The notes beneath the pieces were generated by a model that did not search any database, was not told where the DNA came from, and saw nothing but the letters and a program-made list of their open reading frames with translations. A program made the position numbers and the translations under genes. Source: Candidatus Sulfobium mesophilum (GTDB taxonomy: Bacteria > Nitrospirota > Thermodesulfovibrionia > Thermodesulfovibrionales > UBA6898). From it: a stretch of 42,335 nucleotides of DNA. Shown here one piece after another: positions 10,201 to 18,279 of the stretch; positions within the stretch are counted from its first letter, which is position 1, and each line of letters opens with the position of its first letter. Location: contig OUUY01000057.1 of assembly GCA_900302705.1 (NCBI GenBank), forward strand, positions 1 to 42,335, given 5' to 3'.

Positions 10201-10309
10201 AGCCTTAAGAGGGCTCTGAGCCGCGGTTAGGCAGCCTTATCAGCAAAACTCAACGTTTTTCCGCAGGTAAAACTGCTAAAATAATATAACTTAATGAGGA
10301 GGTTAATAG

Positions 10310-10498
10310 ATGTATCTTGTCAACGTTAATTTTGACTGCTGCACCGGCTGCGGCGAATGTGTAAATATCTGCCCGGTCGGGGTATACCAGATGGGCGACA
10401 ACGGCAAGACCGACCCTTATCAGGCTGGAGAATGCGTCGGCTGTATGAGCTGTGTTGAAGTATGTCCCGATAAGTGTATAGAAGTCAGAGAGATGTAA
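10310..10498 (+). CDS. 2[4Fe-4S] ferredoxin
   Basis: This 62-residue bacterial-type ferredoxin has two CxxCxxCxxxCP cluster motifs: CTGCGECVNICP in the first half and CVGCMSCVEVCP in the second. It is a low-potential one-electron carrier in the cytoplasm. A strong GAGGAGG lies eight bases before the ATG. There is an additional cysteine just before the first motif (DCCTGC) and one after the second (DKC). It is monocistronic as far as can be seen, with a hairpin directly after the stop. Low-potential ferredoxins are the natural electron donors for HgdC-type activases like the one at 37778, but nothing here links the two. Confidence 0.93.
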   Translation: MYLVNVNFDCCTGCGECVNICPVGVYQMGDNGKTDPYQAGECVGCMSCVEVCPDKCIEVREM

Positions 10499-10504
10499 TC
10501 AATC

Positions 10505-10534
10505 GCAGGGGCGGGTATGATGCCCGCCCTCTGC
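10505..10534 (+). terminator. GC-rich hairpin after the ferredoxin gene
   Basis: GGGCGGG (10509-10515) and CCCGCCC (10523-10529) pair perfectly around a 7-base loop. GCAG/CTGC extends the stem below a one-base bulge. It begins six bases after the ferredoxin stop. No U-tract follows, so it may be a terminator needing help or a palindromic repeat of the AGGGGC...GCCCCT kind also seen inside the gene at 37778. Confidence 0.5.
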
Positions 10535-10571
10535 TGCCTTCACTTCCCAATTCACCATCAAGAAAACCAAT

Positions 10572-10703
10572 ATTTGCGCGGGGACGCATTGTCGCTCATT
10601 CTCGTCCCGAAAGCTTTCGGGACTCCGAGGCACCGGCGCGCATCACCACATGGGTGAGGCAATACGCGCCGCTGAAGCCGCTCGAATGCATCCCCGCACA
10701 AAT
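10572..10703. repeat. 132-bp nested palindromic element
   Basis: Outer arms of 19 bases (10572-10590 and 10685-10703) pair at 17 of 19 positions. Both mismatches become G-U wobbles if the minus strand is transcribed. Inside are a perfect 20-base palindrome GTCCCGAAAGCTTTCGGGAC (10604-10623) and a second hairpin with 7-bp arms CGGCGCG/CGCGCCG (10634-10640 and 10665-10671). The latter encloses a smaller TCACC/GGTGA stem. The layout is that of a small mobile repeat or a folded RNA with a junction. A 77-codon frame crossing it (10474-10707) is not a credible protein. Confidence 0.7.
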
Positions 10704-10752
10704 TTAACAGTTGGTCCCGGACTTTTCTCGTAATTTATCGCCCTCTATCGTT

Positions 10753-10758
10753 TATAAT
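10753..10758 (+). promoter_or_regulatory. Candidate -10 box for pyrE
   Basis: A perfect TATAAT lies 30 bases before the pyrE start, just downstream of the palindromic element. I see no good -35 at the right distance. It is a weak candidate. Confidence 0.3.
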
Positions 10759-10788
10759 AGTTACCCGAATCCGTCTGAAAGGAAAATT

Positions 10789-11358
10789 ATGATGATGAAA
10801 GAGCGGCTGATCGAACTTGTGCTCGAGAAGGCGTTTAAATACAGTGAAGAGCCCGTCTTCAGACTCGTATCGGGCAGAATGAGCAATTATTATTTCAACT
10901 GCAAGGCTGTCACGCTTCATCCCGAGGGAATGCACCTAATAGGAAACATCATCTTCGATATGATAAAAGATTCCGGTGCCAAAGGAATCGGCGGTCTGAC
11001 GCTCGGGGCTGACCCTATCGCAAACGCAGTGGCCTATACTTCTTATATCAAGGGCAGACCGCTCGAGGCCTTCGTCGTCAGAAAGTCTGCAAAAGCCCAC
11101 GGGACAATGCAGTGGATAGAAGGAAACATAGAAAAAGGCGACAAAGTCGTGATAGTTGACGATGTCATCACAACAGGCAAGTCTACAATCGAGGCGATCG
11201 GCAAGGCGAAAGAGGCCGGACTAAATATCGTCGGAGTGATAGCGCTTGTGGACAGGCAGGAGGGCGGCAGGGAAAACATCGAGGCAATTGGTTATACGGT
11301 CCGTGCGGTAGTTACCAGGGAAGAAGTGATGACTCTTTACAGGGCTAAGACGCCCTGA
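10789..11358 (+). CDS. pyrE: Orotate phosphoribosyltransferase
   Basis: PyrE joins orotate and PRPP to form OMP in pyrimidine synthesis. The PRPP-binding loop is clear: VVIVDDVITTGKS (about residues 120-132). The flexible catalytic loop RKSAKAHGTMQWIEG (98-112) carries the conserved lysines and histidine. Three consecutive ATGs (10789, 10792, 10795) follow AGGA at 10780; I use the first, giving 189 residues, but the second has the better spacing. The frame is open upstream to 10711 without homology. Its last 14 bases overlap the 3' end of the convergent glnE gene. Confidence 0.95.
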   Translation: MMMKERLIELVLEKAFKYSEEPVFRLVSGRMSNYYFNCKAVTLHPEGMHLIGNIIFDMIKDSGAKGIGGLTLGADPIANAVAYTSYIKGRPLEAFVVRKSAKAHGTMQWIEGNIEKGDKVVIVDDVITTGKSTIEAIGKAKEAGLNIVGVIALVDRQEGGRENIEAIGYTVRAVVTREEVMTLYRAKTP

Positions 11359-14164
11359 AATACCTGTCCCTGAAGTTTCTGACCAGCTCTCTTTTTTTCT
11401 CAAAGGTGTCCACGAAAGCCCCGCAATGCTCAAACCCCATAAACTCTGAAACGTATTTCAGTCCCTCTTCTTCTCTCTTTATGACGCTTTCCCCTCTTAA
11501 TCTCAGAAAACTCTCCAGCGTGCGGTAGAAAAGGTAGGCGTCCTTCATCCATTCCGCCTCATCCGGCTGGACAATTCCGGCTCTGCGTAGTCTGTCCAGG
11601 GCTTTTACCGTGCCCTGCACGAGAAGCTTCTCGATGGCTCCGCAATGAGCAAGCTGCAGATACTGCGCTGTAAATTCAATGTCTTCAATCCCGCCAGGGC
11701 CGAGCTTAATGTCATATCCCCGCGCCTCCTTCGAAAGCTCCCTCAATATCCTCTCCCTCATCTGCAGGATATCTGAGGCGGATATCTCCCTCCCCCTCGA
11801 TATCAAAGTTTCACTTGCCAACGACATGAATGCCAATGCCGTCCTGATGCTTCCGGCCACAGGCCTTGCCTTCAAGAGCGCCTGGAATTCCCAGAAGGCC
11901 GCTGCCTTGGCATAGTATTTTCTGAAGCTCTCAAGGGATGAAACCAGGACGCCTTTTTTACCTTCGGGCCGGAGCCTCGTATCGATCCTGTACGCAACCC
12001 CTTCTTTAGTATAGGAGATGAGCATCCTGAGCAGTTTCTCAGCCATCCTGGTTGTCGCCTCATCCGGCTCGTCTTTCGTGACGAATATAATGTCCAGGTC
12101 AGAGCCGAATGTAATCTCTCGTCCGCCCAGTTTGCCAAGACCGATGACTGCCAGATCCCGCGCGCCTTCACTGAGGTGCTCTGCGCAGGTAGACAATATC
12201 GCCTCGGCCGTCTTGGATAGACCCTTGACCACTTCGTTGACGCCGGTTTTTCTCTGCAAAAAAAGCATGCCGAGTCTTATTTCCTCGCTTTGTTTTACGA
12301 TCCTCACGGCGTCCTGTACCGGCCTGCCTTCTGAAATGACATGTCCTATTTCTTCCTTTAATACCTTGAGGGGCTTGCCGGTTCTCTCTTTCCATCCGAT
12401 CATATCAAGATACTGCGGTCTTCCAAGGAGCATTTTTGAAAGATATTCGGATTGAGAAAAGACGTAGGTGAGCATGTCGATCAGCCGCCTTTCCCGGCTG
12501 AATATCTCAAGGTACGATTCGTTGGCGCTGAGAAGGTTTGCAAAGGACTGAAGATAATTAAGCGCCATATCAGGCGAAGCCGACTTCAACGCGGAATCAA
12601 TAAAGAGCGGCAGTATACTGCCAAGCAGCCTTCTGCCACGGAGCGTTTGAAAGGTGAAGATACTGTCCTGTATGGATCTGATATTCCGGACTGCCTTGCC
12701 AATGTCTTTCAGACCCGTAGCAGAGAGATACTCCCTGAGCTCGGCATCGGAAGTCTCTTCATCGAAAAATGTCCCGCTCAACACAGACTCCTCTTTCCGT
12801 CCTGAAAAGAGAGAATCGTATATTTCCCTAACCTTTGCCCTGCGGCCGCCGAGGTCTGAGACAAAGTCCTTGGCATCCCTGAAGCCCATCTTCCGGCCGA
12901 GCGCTTCAAGCTCAGCTTCACCTGAAGGCAATGTATGGGTCTGCAGGTTGTTAAGCTGCTGAAGCCTGTGTTCAAGCGTCCTTAAGAAACGGTAATTGTC
13001 GGAAAGGACAAAGAAGTCCTCCTGGCCTATAAGCGCCTTCTGAAGCAGCCTGTGCAGCACCTTCAGCGTGCTCCTCTCCCTCAAGATTGGCTCCCTTCCA
13101 CCGTATAAGAGCTGAAGCGCCTGAGCAAAAAATTCCACCTCCCGTATTCCGCCATGGCCTCTTTTGATATCTCCTTTTTTGAAGGTCGAATCTATCCTCG
13201 TTTTGAGGCTGCTTATCTCATCTATAGCACCGTAATCGAGATACTTCCGGTAAACAAAAGGTCTTATCATATCCATAAAATCCCTGCCCAGTTCAGCATC
13301 GCCTGCGGCCGGCCTTGCCCTTATCAGCATCGCGCGCTCCCATGCCCTGCCCCATGACTCGTAATACATCTCGTAGCCGCGAAGGGCAAGGGCGATATCA
13401 CCTCTTTGTCCCTCTGGCCTGAGCCTCAGGTCTACCCTGTATGCAAAGCCGTTGCTTGTGTTAAGCGACAGAAAGCGTGTTAGCGCCTCCCCCATCTTGC
13501 AATAATATTCGTGGCTGCTTAGCCTGTTTACCTTTAACCCATGGGCCGTCAATACGCCGCTTGTCTCCCCCTCTTCAGTGCCGTATACAAAGATCAGGTC
13601 AACATCGGAGCTGAAGTTCAACTCCTCTCCGCCGAGTTTGCCGAGAGCGATAACTGAGAAGGCATCAGAAGCGGGCGCCCCATAAGTTTCGCGCATCGAG
13701 TTTCTTACGAACTTAAGAGAATTCCCTATCGCCACATCGGCAAGTGCACTAAGCTCATACATAACATCTACGAGATCGGCCTTCTTAAGCAGATCCCTTA
13801 GCGCGATCCTCAGAGTCTCCCTCATCTTGAACTCACGGAGCACAGCCATGTAAGAATCAAGGGTGTTGGAGTGAGACACTGCTGCGTCATTTCCACCCGA
13901 CAACTCCTTTAGCGCTGATGAAAGAGACTCTTTGTCCCGGGGCATGTCGAGGTCCCTTAGAACATCGAACAATACGTCTGCATTTGAGACACAGTAATTG
14001 GCGAGAAACTGACTGGAGGCAAAAAGCAGGGCTACCTTCCTTATATGGGCCTCAAGGTCGTCTTCCTTTGAAGGGTTATCGGCAATAAATGAGGAAAGAT
14101 TATTTAGCGCCCTGTCAGGGTCCGCTGTGGCGTCGGCAGCTTCCTTCAACAACTCGTGTTTCAT
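11345..14164 (-). CDS. glnE: Bifunctional glutamine synthetase adenylyltransferase/deadenylase
   Basis: GlnE adds AMP to and removes AMP from glutamine synthetase in response to nitrogen status through PII. The 939-residue protein has the two expected nucleotidyltransferase halves. The N-terminal half has GKLGGEELNFSSDVDLIFVY near residues 175-195 (deadenylation). The C-terminal half has GLGKLGGREITFGSDLDII near 675-692 (adenylation). Each carries the G-S/x-D-x-D metal-binding pattern (SSDVDL and GSDLDI). Length is normal. It is downstream of the peptide transporter permeases on the same strand (101 bases) and overlaps pyrE tail to tail by 14 bases. No glnA or glnB lies in the window. Confidence 0.96.
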   Translation of the reverse strand: MKHELLKEAADATADPDRALNNLSSFIADNPSKEDDLEAHIRKVALLFASSQFLANYCVSNADVLFDVLRDLDMPRDKESLSSALKELSGGNDAAVSHSNTLDSYMAVLREFKMRETLRIALRDLLKKADLVDVMYELSALADVAIGNSLKFVRNSMRETYGAPASDAFSVIALGKLGGEELNFSSDVDLIFVYGTEEGETSGVLTAHGLKVNRLSSHEYYCKMGEALTRFLSLNTSNGFAYRVDLRLRPEGQRGDIALALRGYEMYYESWGRAWERAMLIRARPAAGDAELGRDFMDMIRPFVYRKYLDYGAIDEISSLKTRIDSTFKKGDIKRGHGGIREVEFFAQALQLLYGGREPILRERSTLKVLHRLLQKALIGQEDFFVLSDNYRFLRTLEHRLQQLNNLQTHTLPSGEAELEALGRKMGFRDAKDFVSDLGGRRAKVREIYDSLFSGRKEESVLSGTFFDEETSDAELREYLSATGLKDIGKAVRNIRSIQDSIFTFQTLRGRRLLGSILPLFIDSALKSASPDMALNYLQSFANLLSANESYLEIFSRERRLIDMLTYVFSQSEYLSKMLLGRPQYLDMIGWKERTGKPLKVLKEEIGHVISEGRPVQDAVRIVKQSEEIRLGMLFLQRKTGVNEVVKGLSKTAEAILSTCAEHLSEGARDLAVIGLGKLGGREITFGSDLDIIFVTKDEPDEATTRMAEKLLRMLISYTKEGVAYRIDTRLRPEGKKGVLVSSLESFRKYYAKAAAFWEFQALLKARPVAGSIRTALAFMSLASETLISRGREISASDILQMRERILRELSKEARGYDIKLGPGGIEDIEFTAQYLQLAHCGAIEKLLVQGTVKALDRLRRAGIVQPDEAEWMKDAYLFYRTLESFLRLRGESVIKREEEGLKYVSEFMGFEHCGAFVDTFEKKRELVRNFRDRYFRAS

Positions 14165-14265
14165 CCATTACCATGATACACGATTCATGCCGTTTGCGGA
14201 CAGATTCACCCGCCATTAACACAAAAGATGCATCATAAACAAAGATGAAGGGATGTGCGGAAAAA

Positions 14266-15126
14266 TTATCTCCGCTCAGATTCCCAAAGCCGCGGATCGA
14301 TCGAGTCTCTTATCCCCTCACCCAAGAGGTTGTAGCCGAGCACCGTGATCAATATCGCAAGTCCCGGGAAGACTGAAAGCCACCAGGCAAGCTCAATATA
14401 GTCCTTTCCGAGACTGAGGATATTACCCCAACTGGGGGTCGGCGGCTGCACCCCTATGCCCAAAAAACTCAGGGCCGACTCAACAAGCACCGCTCCGGCA
14501 ACGCCGAGCACTGCAGAGACAAGGACAGGGGCCATGCTATTGATCATCACATGCCCGAAGATTATCCGCAGGTCACTTGCGCCTATCGCCCTTGCGGCCA
14601 GCACAAACTCCCGTTCTTTCAGCGAAAGAAACTCTGCCCTCACAAGCCTGGAGACGCTCATCCAAGAGGTAAGGCCTATGACTATCATGATGTTCCATAT
14701 ACTTGAACCTATGAAGGCGATGACCGCAAGTATAAGAAAAAAAGTCGGGATCGAGAGCATGATATCTATGAACCTCATTATGATCCGGTCTGTCCAGCCC
14801 GAATAATATCCTGCGACGGCGCCTAAAATCATGCCTATTATCGTAGCAATGCCTACCGCGACAAAACCGACGGCCAGGGAGATTCTGGATCCAAAGATCA
14901 TCCTGCTTAAAACATCCCTTCCCAAATCATCAGTTCCCAGCGGATGACTGATATCAGGCGGCTCCAGGACGTGGTGCCTGTCGATTGCATCAGGGTCATA
15001 AGGCGAAAGCAGAGGCGCAAAAGCAGCGACAAAGAATAGTGACATGACAATAATGCCCCCGACCACCGCAAGTCCGTTTCGCCTGAAGCGTTCCCAGAAA
15101 AGACTCCGCAAGGTCTTCCTTTGCAT
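14266..15126 (-). CDS. Peptide/nickel ABC transporter permease, DppC/OppC type
   Basis: This 286-residue inner-membrane permease belongs to the binding-protein-dependent peptide transporter family. An OppC-type N-terminal segment (RSLFWERFRRNGLAVVGGII) precedes the periplasmic LSPYDPDAIDRHHVLEPPD region with HPLGTDDLGRD. The EAA loop that contacts the ATPase is visible around ARAIGASDLRIIFGHVMINS. It starts one base after the dppB-type gene ends, so they are surely co-transcribed. The ATPase subunits (DppD/F) are not present in the window. Confidence 0.92.
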   Translation of the reverse strand: MQRKTLRSLFWERFRRNGLAVVGGIIVMSLFFVAAFAPLLSPYDPDAIDRHHVLEPPDISHPLGTDDLGRDVLSRMIFGSRISLAVGFVAVGIATIIGMILGAVAGYYSGWTDRIIMRFIDIMLSIPTFFLILAVIAFIGSSIWNIMIVIGLTSWMSVSRLVRAEFLSLKEREFVLAARAIGASDLRIIFGHVMINSMAPVLVSAVLGVAGAVLVESALSFLGIGVQPPTPSWGNILSLGKDYIELAWWLSVFPGLAILITVLGYNLLGEGIRDSIDPRLWESERR

Positions 15127-16125
15127 CTATCTCGCCCTTATCCTCGGGTCAGCGAGCATGTAACCTATGTCGGCAAGGAGGTTTCCCGTAAGCGTAAGAA
15201 ACGCCCCTATCGTTAATATCCCCATCACAGTCGGGTAGTCTCTCGTCATGACGCTCATGTAGAAAAGCTGGCCCATGCCCGGAATGCCAAAGATATTTTC
15301 AAAGATAACACTGCCGCCGATGAGACTTCCGACGCTCAGTCCCATAAGAGTAATAATAGGCAGGAGGGCGTTTCTGAAGGCATGCCTGTAGATGACGGTC
15401 CTTTCAGGAAGACCCTTGGCCCTCGCCACTGTAACAAAATCCTGTCTTATGACCTCAAGCATGCTCGAACGCATAAAGCGTGAATCAGCCGCAAGCCCTG
15501 TAAAGGCTGAAACAAAGATTGGGAGGATGAGATGCCTGGTAAGGTCCCATGCCTTTCCCATCACAGAGAGTGAATCATAATTCATCGACCTGAGCTGGGA
15601 TATCGGAAGCCAGCGCAGATCAACGCCTAAGAGGATCATAAGAAGAAGAGCGAGCCAGAACGTGGGCATCGCAAACCCCACAAAAACCGCTGTAGTGGCA
15701 ATCTTATCGTATAAGGTATTCTGATGGGTGGCAGAGAAGATGCCAAGCGGCAGGGCGATTATGAGGATGACTACCATCGACAGCAGGTTGATCATGAAAG
15801 TGACGAAGAGCCGTCTTTCGATGAGAGGCTTCCTACCGTTCCAGATCTTTTCCATCACCGGCCTGTGGTCCGAGGAAAAAGACTCTCCGAAATCAAGCCT
15901 GACGATCCTCTTAAGCCAGAGGCCATACTGGACAATGATAGGCTTATCAAGACCATAATACTTCTCCAATTTTTCCCTCGCCTCAGGCGTAATCTTCGGA
16001 TTTAGTTCAGTGAATATGTCTGTAGGCTTGCCAGGCGCCAGGTGGATGATGAAAAAAGAGATCAGAGTGATGCCGAAAAGAGTCGGTATGAGCTCAAGCA
16101 TTCTCTTCATCAAATAAGTCAGCAT
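15127..16125 (-). CDS. Peptide/nickel ABC transporter permease, DppB/OppB type
   Basis: This 332-residue integral membrane permease has the DppB/OppB layout. An N-terminal membrane segment ([21 protein letters not shown]) is followed by a periplasmic loop with [18 protein letters not shown]...DFGESF, then five further segments. The EAA region [24 protein letters not shown] marks the ATPase contact. It pairs with the permease encoded immediately downstream. The solute-binding gene lies 189 bases upstream on the same strand. Substrate (peptide, nickel or sugar-peptide) cannot be told from sequence. Confidence 0.92.
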   Translation of the reverse strand: MLTYLMKRMLELIPTLFGITLISFFIIHLAPGKPTDIFTELNPKITPEAREKLEKYYGLDKPIIVQYGLWLKRIVRLDFGESFSSDHRPVMEKIWNGRKPLIERRLFVTFMINLLSMVVILIIALPLGIFSATHQNTLYDKIATTAVFVGFAMPTFWLALLLMILLGVDLRWLPISQLRSMNYDSLSVMGKAWDLTRHLILPIFVSAFTGLAADSRFMRSSMLEVIRQDFVTVARAKGLPERTVIYRHAFRNALLPIITLMGLSVGSLIGGSVIFENIFGIPGMGQLFYMSVMTRDYPTVMGILTIGAFLTLTGNLLADIGYMLADPRIRAR

Positions 16126-16314
16126 AACTCCCGACCTCTTTCAGAAATAGGACAGACGGCTGAAAAATCTTTTATGCGGCACCTCACAAAAAAGACCTTC
16201 CGAAGAATATGCCGCGAGACCGTAGCATTATAAAGATAAAGGTAAAGCATATTAATTATCTTGTCGATCATAAAAATTTTTCAGTCGTTTGTCCGAGTTG
16301 TAACACTCTAACAT

Positions 16315-17949
16315 TCAGGGCTCCATCCGGTGGCGCTGAAGCTGCCTGGGCACATACCACTTAGGCAGATTGTAGGAAATACCTATCGGGGAAGGCTTTA
16401 TCCCCTTAAATCTTCCATGGACTATCGGCGTTGCGGCAGGCACATAGAGGAAGATATAAGGCAGCTCATCGGCAAGTATTTCCTGAATTCGAAAATAGGC
16501 CTTCTTCCTCTCTGAGATATCATATGTCCGCCGCCCTTTTTCAAGGAGCTCATCAACTTCGGAATTACTATAGCCTATGAAATTAAACTCCTTTTCCTTC
16601 GTCTTTCCGGAAAACCAGATGTCGTATTGGTCGGGATCGAGGCCTATAGACCATCCCAAAATGACAGCCTCGAAACGCCTCTTGTCGATGAACTGGTTTA
16701 CGAATGTGGACCACTCGATCGCCTCTATCTTGACCTTAATGCCGACCTTGGCCAGCCTCCACTGGATGATGGTCGCTGTATTCATGCGAAGGGTATTTCC
16801 CATATTGGTACGAATAGTGAATTCAAATGGCTTGCCGTCCTTCTCGAGAATCCCTGTGCTGTTGGACGCCCATCCCGCTTCCCTAAGCAGCTGCTTCGCC
16901 TTATCCGGATCATATTTATATTCTTTAACATTTGGGTTATAAGGCCAGGTGTTCGGCACATAAGGCCCCGTGGCAGGGCTCCCCAATCCAAAGAGCACAA
17001 CATCGACAATCTCGCTTTTATCTATGGCATAGGCTATAGCCTGTCTGACTCGCTTGTCTTTAAAAAAGGGATGCTTCAGATTAAACCCCATATAGGTATA
17101 TGCAAACTGGGGGTAACGGAACTTCTGAAAGGTGTTTCTGAAGAAATCGTTCTCCGTCTGCTTTGTGTACTGAATGGGAGTGAGGTCCATCATATCCACC
17201 CCTCCTGTCTGCAGTTCGAGAAACATTGTGGCACGGTCCGGGATAATCCGGTATATATAGCGATCTATGAACGGCCTGCCCTCAAAGTAGTCATGGTTTG
17301 AATCAAGAAGCAGTTCCTGGCCGGACACCCATTTTGCGAGTCTGTACGGTCCCAGACCGACCGGTTCTCTTCCAAAGCCAGTCTTTGTAATGTCTTTGCC
17401 TTCAAGCAAATGCTTGGGCAGTACCACAAGCCCTCCCCATGATGTAAGCGCAGGCGCAAATGGTTTTTCGTAGGTGACCTTGAAAGTATAATTATCGACA
17501 ACTTCCGCCTTTTTTACCTGGAGGAAATCTTCACTGTATGCCGTAGGGGTTTTCTTGTCGATAATCGTCTTATAACCGAACATGACATCCTCTGCCGTAA
17601 AATCAGCCCCGTCAGTCCACCTGACACCTTTTCTCAGATGAAACGTTATCACAAGCCCGTCTTTGGATACGTCCCATGATTCCGCAAGATCACCTATCAC
17701 ACTCAGGTCAGTATCATATTTCACAAGGCCGTTAAATATCATTCCAGCCACTTCATGGGAGGCGCTGTCTCCGGCAAGCATGGGGATAAGGATGGTCGGT
17801 TCGCCTATTGTGCCGGTGACAAGCGCGTCTCCGTAAGCCGGCTCGCCTTCGGCCCGGACCGGCGATTCACGTGCAATCGTGCCCGACCTGCCCTTGCAAG
17901 AAAACATGACTATAACCAGGAAGAAAAAACAGAGAAATATCTTCTTCAT
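16315..17949 (-). CDS. Peptide ABC transporter substrate-binding lipoprotein (SBP family 5)
   Basis: This 544-residue extracytoplasmic binding protein belongs to SBP family 5 (DppA/OppA). A hydrophobic signal ends at C18 (VMFSC), so it is probably lipid-anchored, although the lipobox is unusual. Family features include ESWDVSKDGLVITFHLRKGVRWTDG, FTAEDVMFGYKTI, LGPYRLAKWVSG, DKRVRQAIAYAIDK and PYNPNVKEYKYDPDKAKQLL. It is the first gene of the transporter set with the two permeases downstream. A promoter-like pair ends only a few bases before the ATG, and no Shine-Dalgarno is visible, so the message may be nearly leaderless. Confidence 0.93.
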   Translation of the reverse strand: MKKIFLCFFFLVIVMFSCKGRSGTIARESPVRAEGEPAYGDALVTGTIGEPTILIPMLAGDSASHEVAGMIFNGLVKYDTDLSVIGDLAESWDVSKDGLVITFHLRKGVRWTDGADFTAEDVMFGYKTIIDKKTPTAYSEDFLQVKKAEVVDNYTFKVTYEKPFAPALTSWGGLVVLPKHLLEGKDITKTGFGREPVGLGPYRLAKWVSGQELLLDSNHDYFEGRPFIDRYIYRIIPDRATMFLELQTGGVDMMDLTPIQYTKQTENDFFRNTFQKFRYPQFAYTYMGFNLKHPFFKDKRVRQAIAYAIDKSEIVDVVLFGLGSPATGPYVPNTWPYNPNVKEYKYDPDKAKQLLREAGWASNSTGILEKDGKPFEFTIRTNMGNTLRMNTATIIQWRLAKVGIKVKIEAIEWSTFVNQFIDKRRFEAVILGWSIGLDPDQYDIWFSGKTKEKEFNFIGYSNSEVDELLEKGRRTYDISERKKAYFRIQEILADELPYIFLYVPAATPIVHGRFKGIKPSPIGISYNLPKWYVPRQLQRHRMEP

Positions 17950-17958
17950 ATTTTGTTA

Positions 17959-17987
17959 AGGATACTTCAATTATCCTGATTTTTCAA
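17959..17987 (-). promoter_or_regulatory. Candidate promoter of the substrate-binding protein gene
   Basis: On the minus strand TTGAAA (17982-17987) and TATCCT (17959-17964) are separated by 17 bases, matching 5/6 and 4/6 of the sigma-70 consensus. The predicted start of transcription would be about three bases before the ATG at 17949. Confidence 0.35.
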
Positions 17988-18041
17988 TGCAGCAGACAGC
18001 TTCTTAATAAGAATACGGCCACGTATTGGAACCCATTTGTC

Positions 18042-18139
18042 ATTCCGGGCTAGACCCGGAATCCAGCGACTTTCTAGCTTCAGTGAATCCGTATGTGTGC
18101 AGAAGGACAAAGCAACTGGATACCGGCTTCCGCCGGCAT
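18042..18139. repeat. Paired-hairpin palindromic repeat
   Basis: The first hairpin (18042-18062) has perfect 8-bp arms ATTCCGGG/CCCGGAAT around CTAGA. The second (18120-18139) has arms ATACCGGC/GCCGGCAT with one mismatch. The two halves face each other: TCATTCC...GGAATCCAG first, then CTGGATACC...GGCATGA. This is a complete copy of the widespread intergenic repeat of which partial copies lie at 2683 and 42184. Confidence 0.75.
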
Positions 18140-18208
18140 GAAGGCTCACACTGAAATCCGAATATCCTTTATACTGTCTCAGGAACTCCCAAGGGCGACC
18201 ATCACAGT

Positions 18209-18224
18209 CCCCTCCCTGGAGGGG
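18209..18224. repeat. Perfect GC palindrome downstream of uvrA
   Basis: CCCCTCC and GGAGGGG pair perfectly around two bases. It lies 56-71 bases after the uvrA stop in the direction of transcription and may act as a weak terminator without a U-tract, or as a repeat fragment. Confidence 0.55.
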
Positions 18225-18279
18225 CAAGGGGTGGGTTATTTCTTAGTACCTCGACACCAAGAGTAAATGATTGCGCTTA

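Larger units (their letters stand above)
17950..18279. other. Repeat-rich gap between uvrA and the transporter
   Basis: These 330 bases hold no supportable gene. Going from right to left (the direction of transcription), there is a perfect GC hairpin (18209-18224), a short sequence resembling the last codons of uvrA (18166-18190), a paired-hairpin repeat (18042-18139) and a promoter candidate for the binding-protein gene (17959-17987). A minus-strand 86-codon frame at 17967-18227 is these repeats read through. Confidence 0.6.

Noticed and set aside
10474-10707. Plus-strand frame of 77 codons after the ferredoxin
   Set aside because: It starts inside the ferredoxin gene in another frame and consists mainly of the palindromic element; no ribosome site.
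17967-18227. Minus-strand 86-codon frame between uvrA and the binding-protein gene
   Set aside because: It is translated repeat sequence; only a few codons resemble the UvrA tail.
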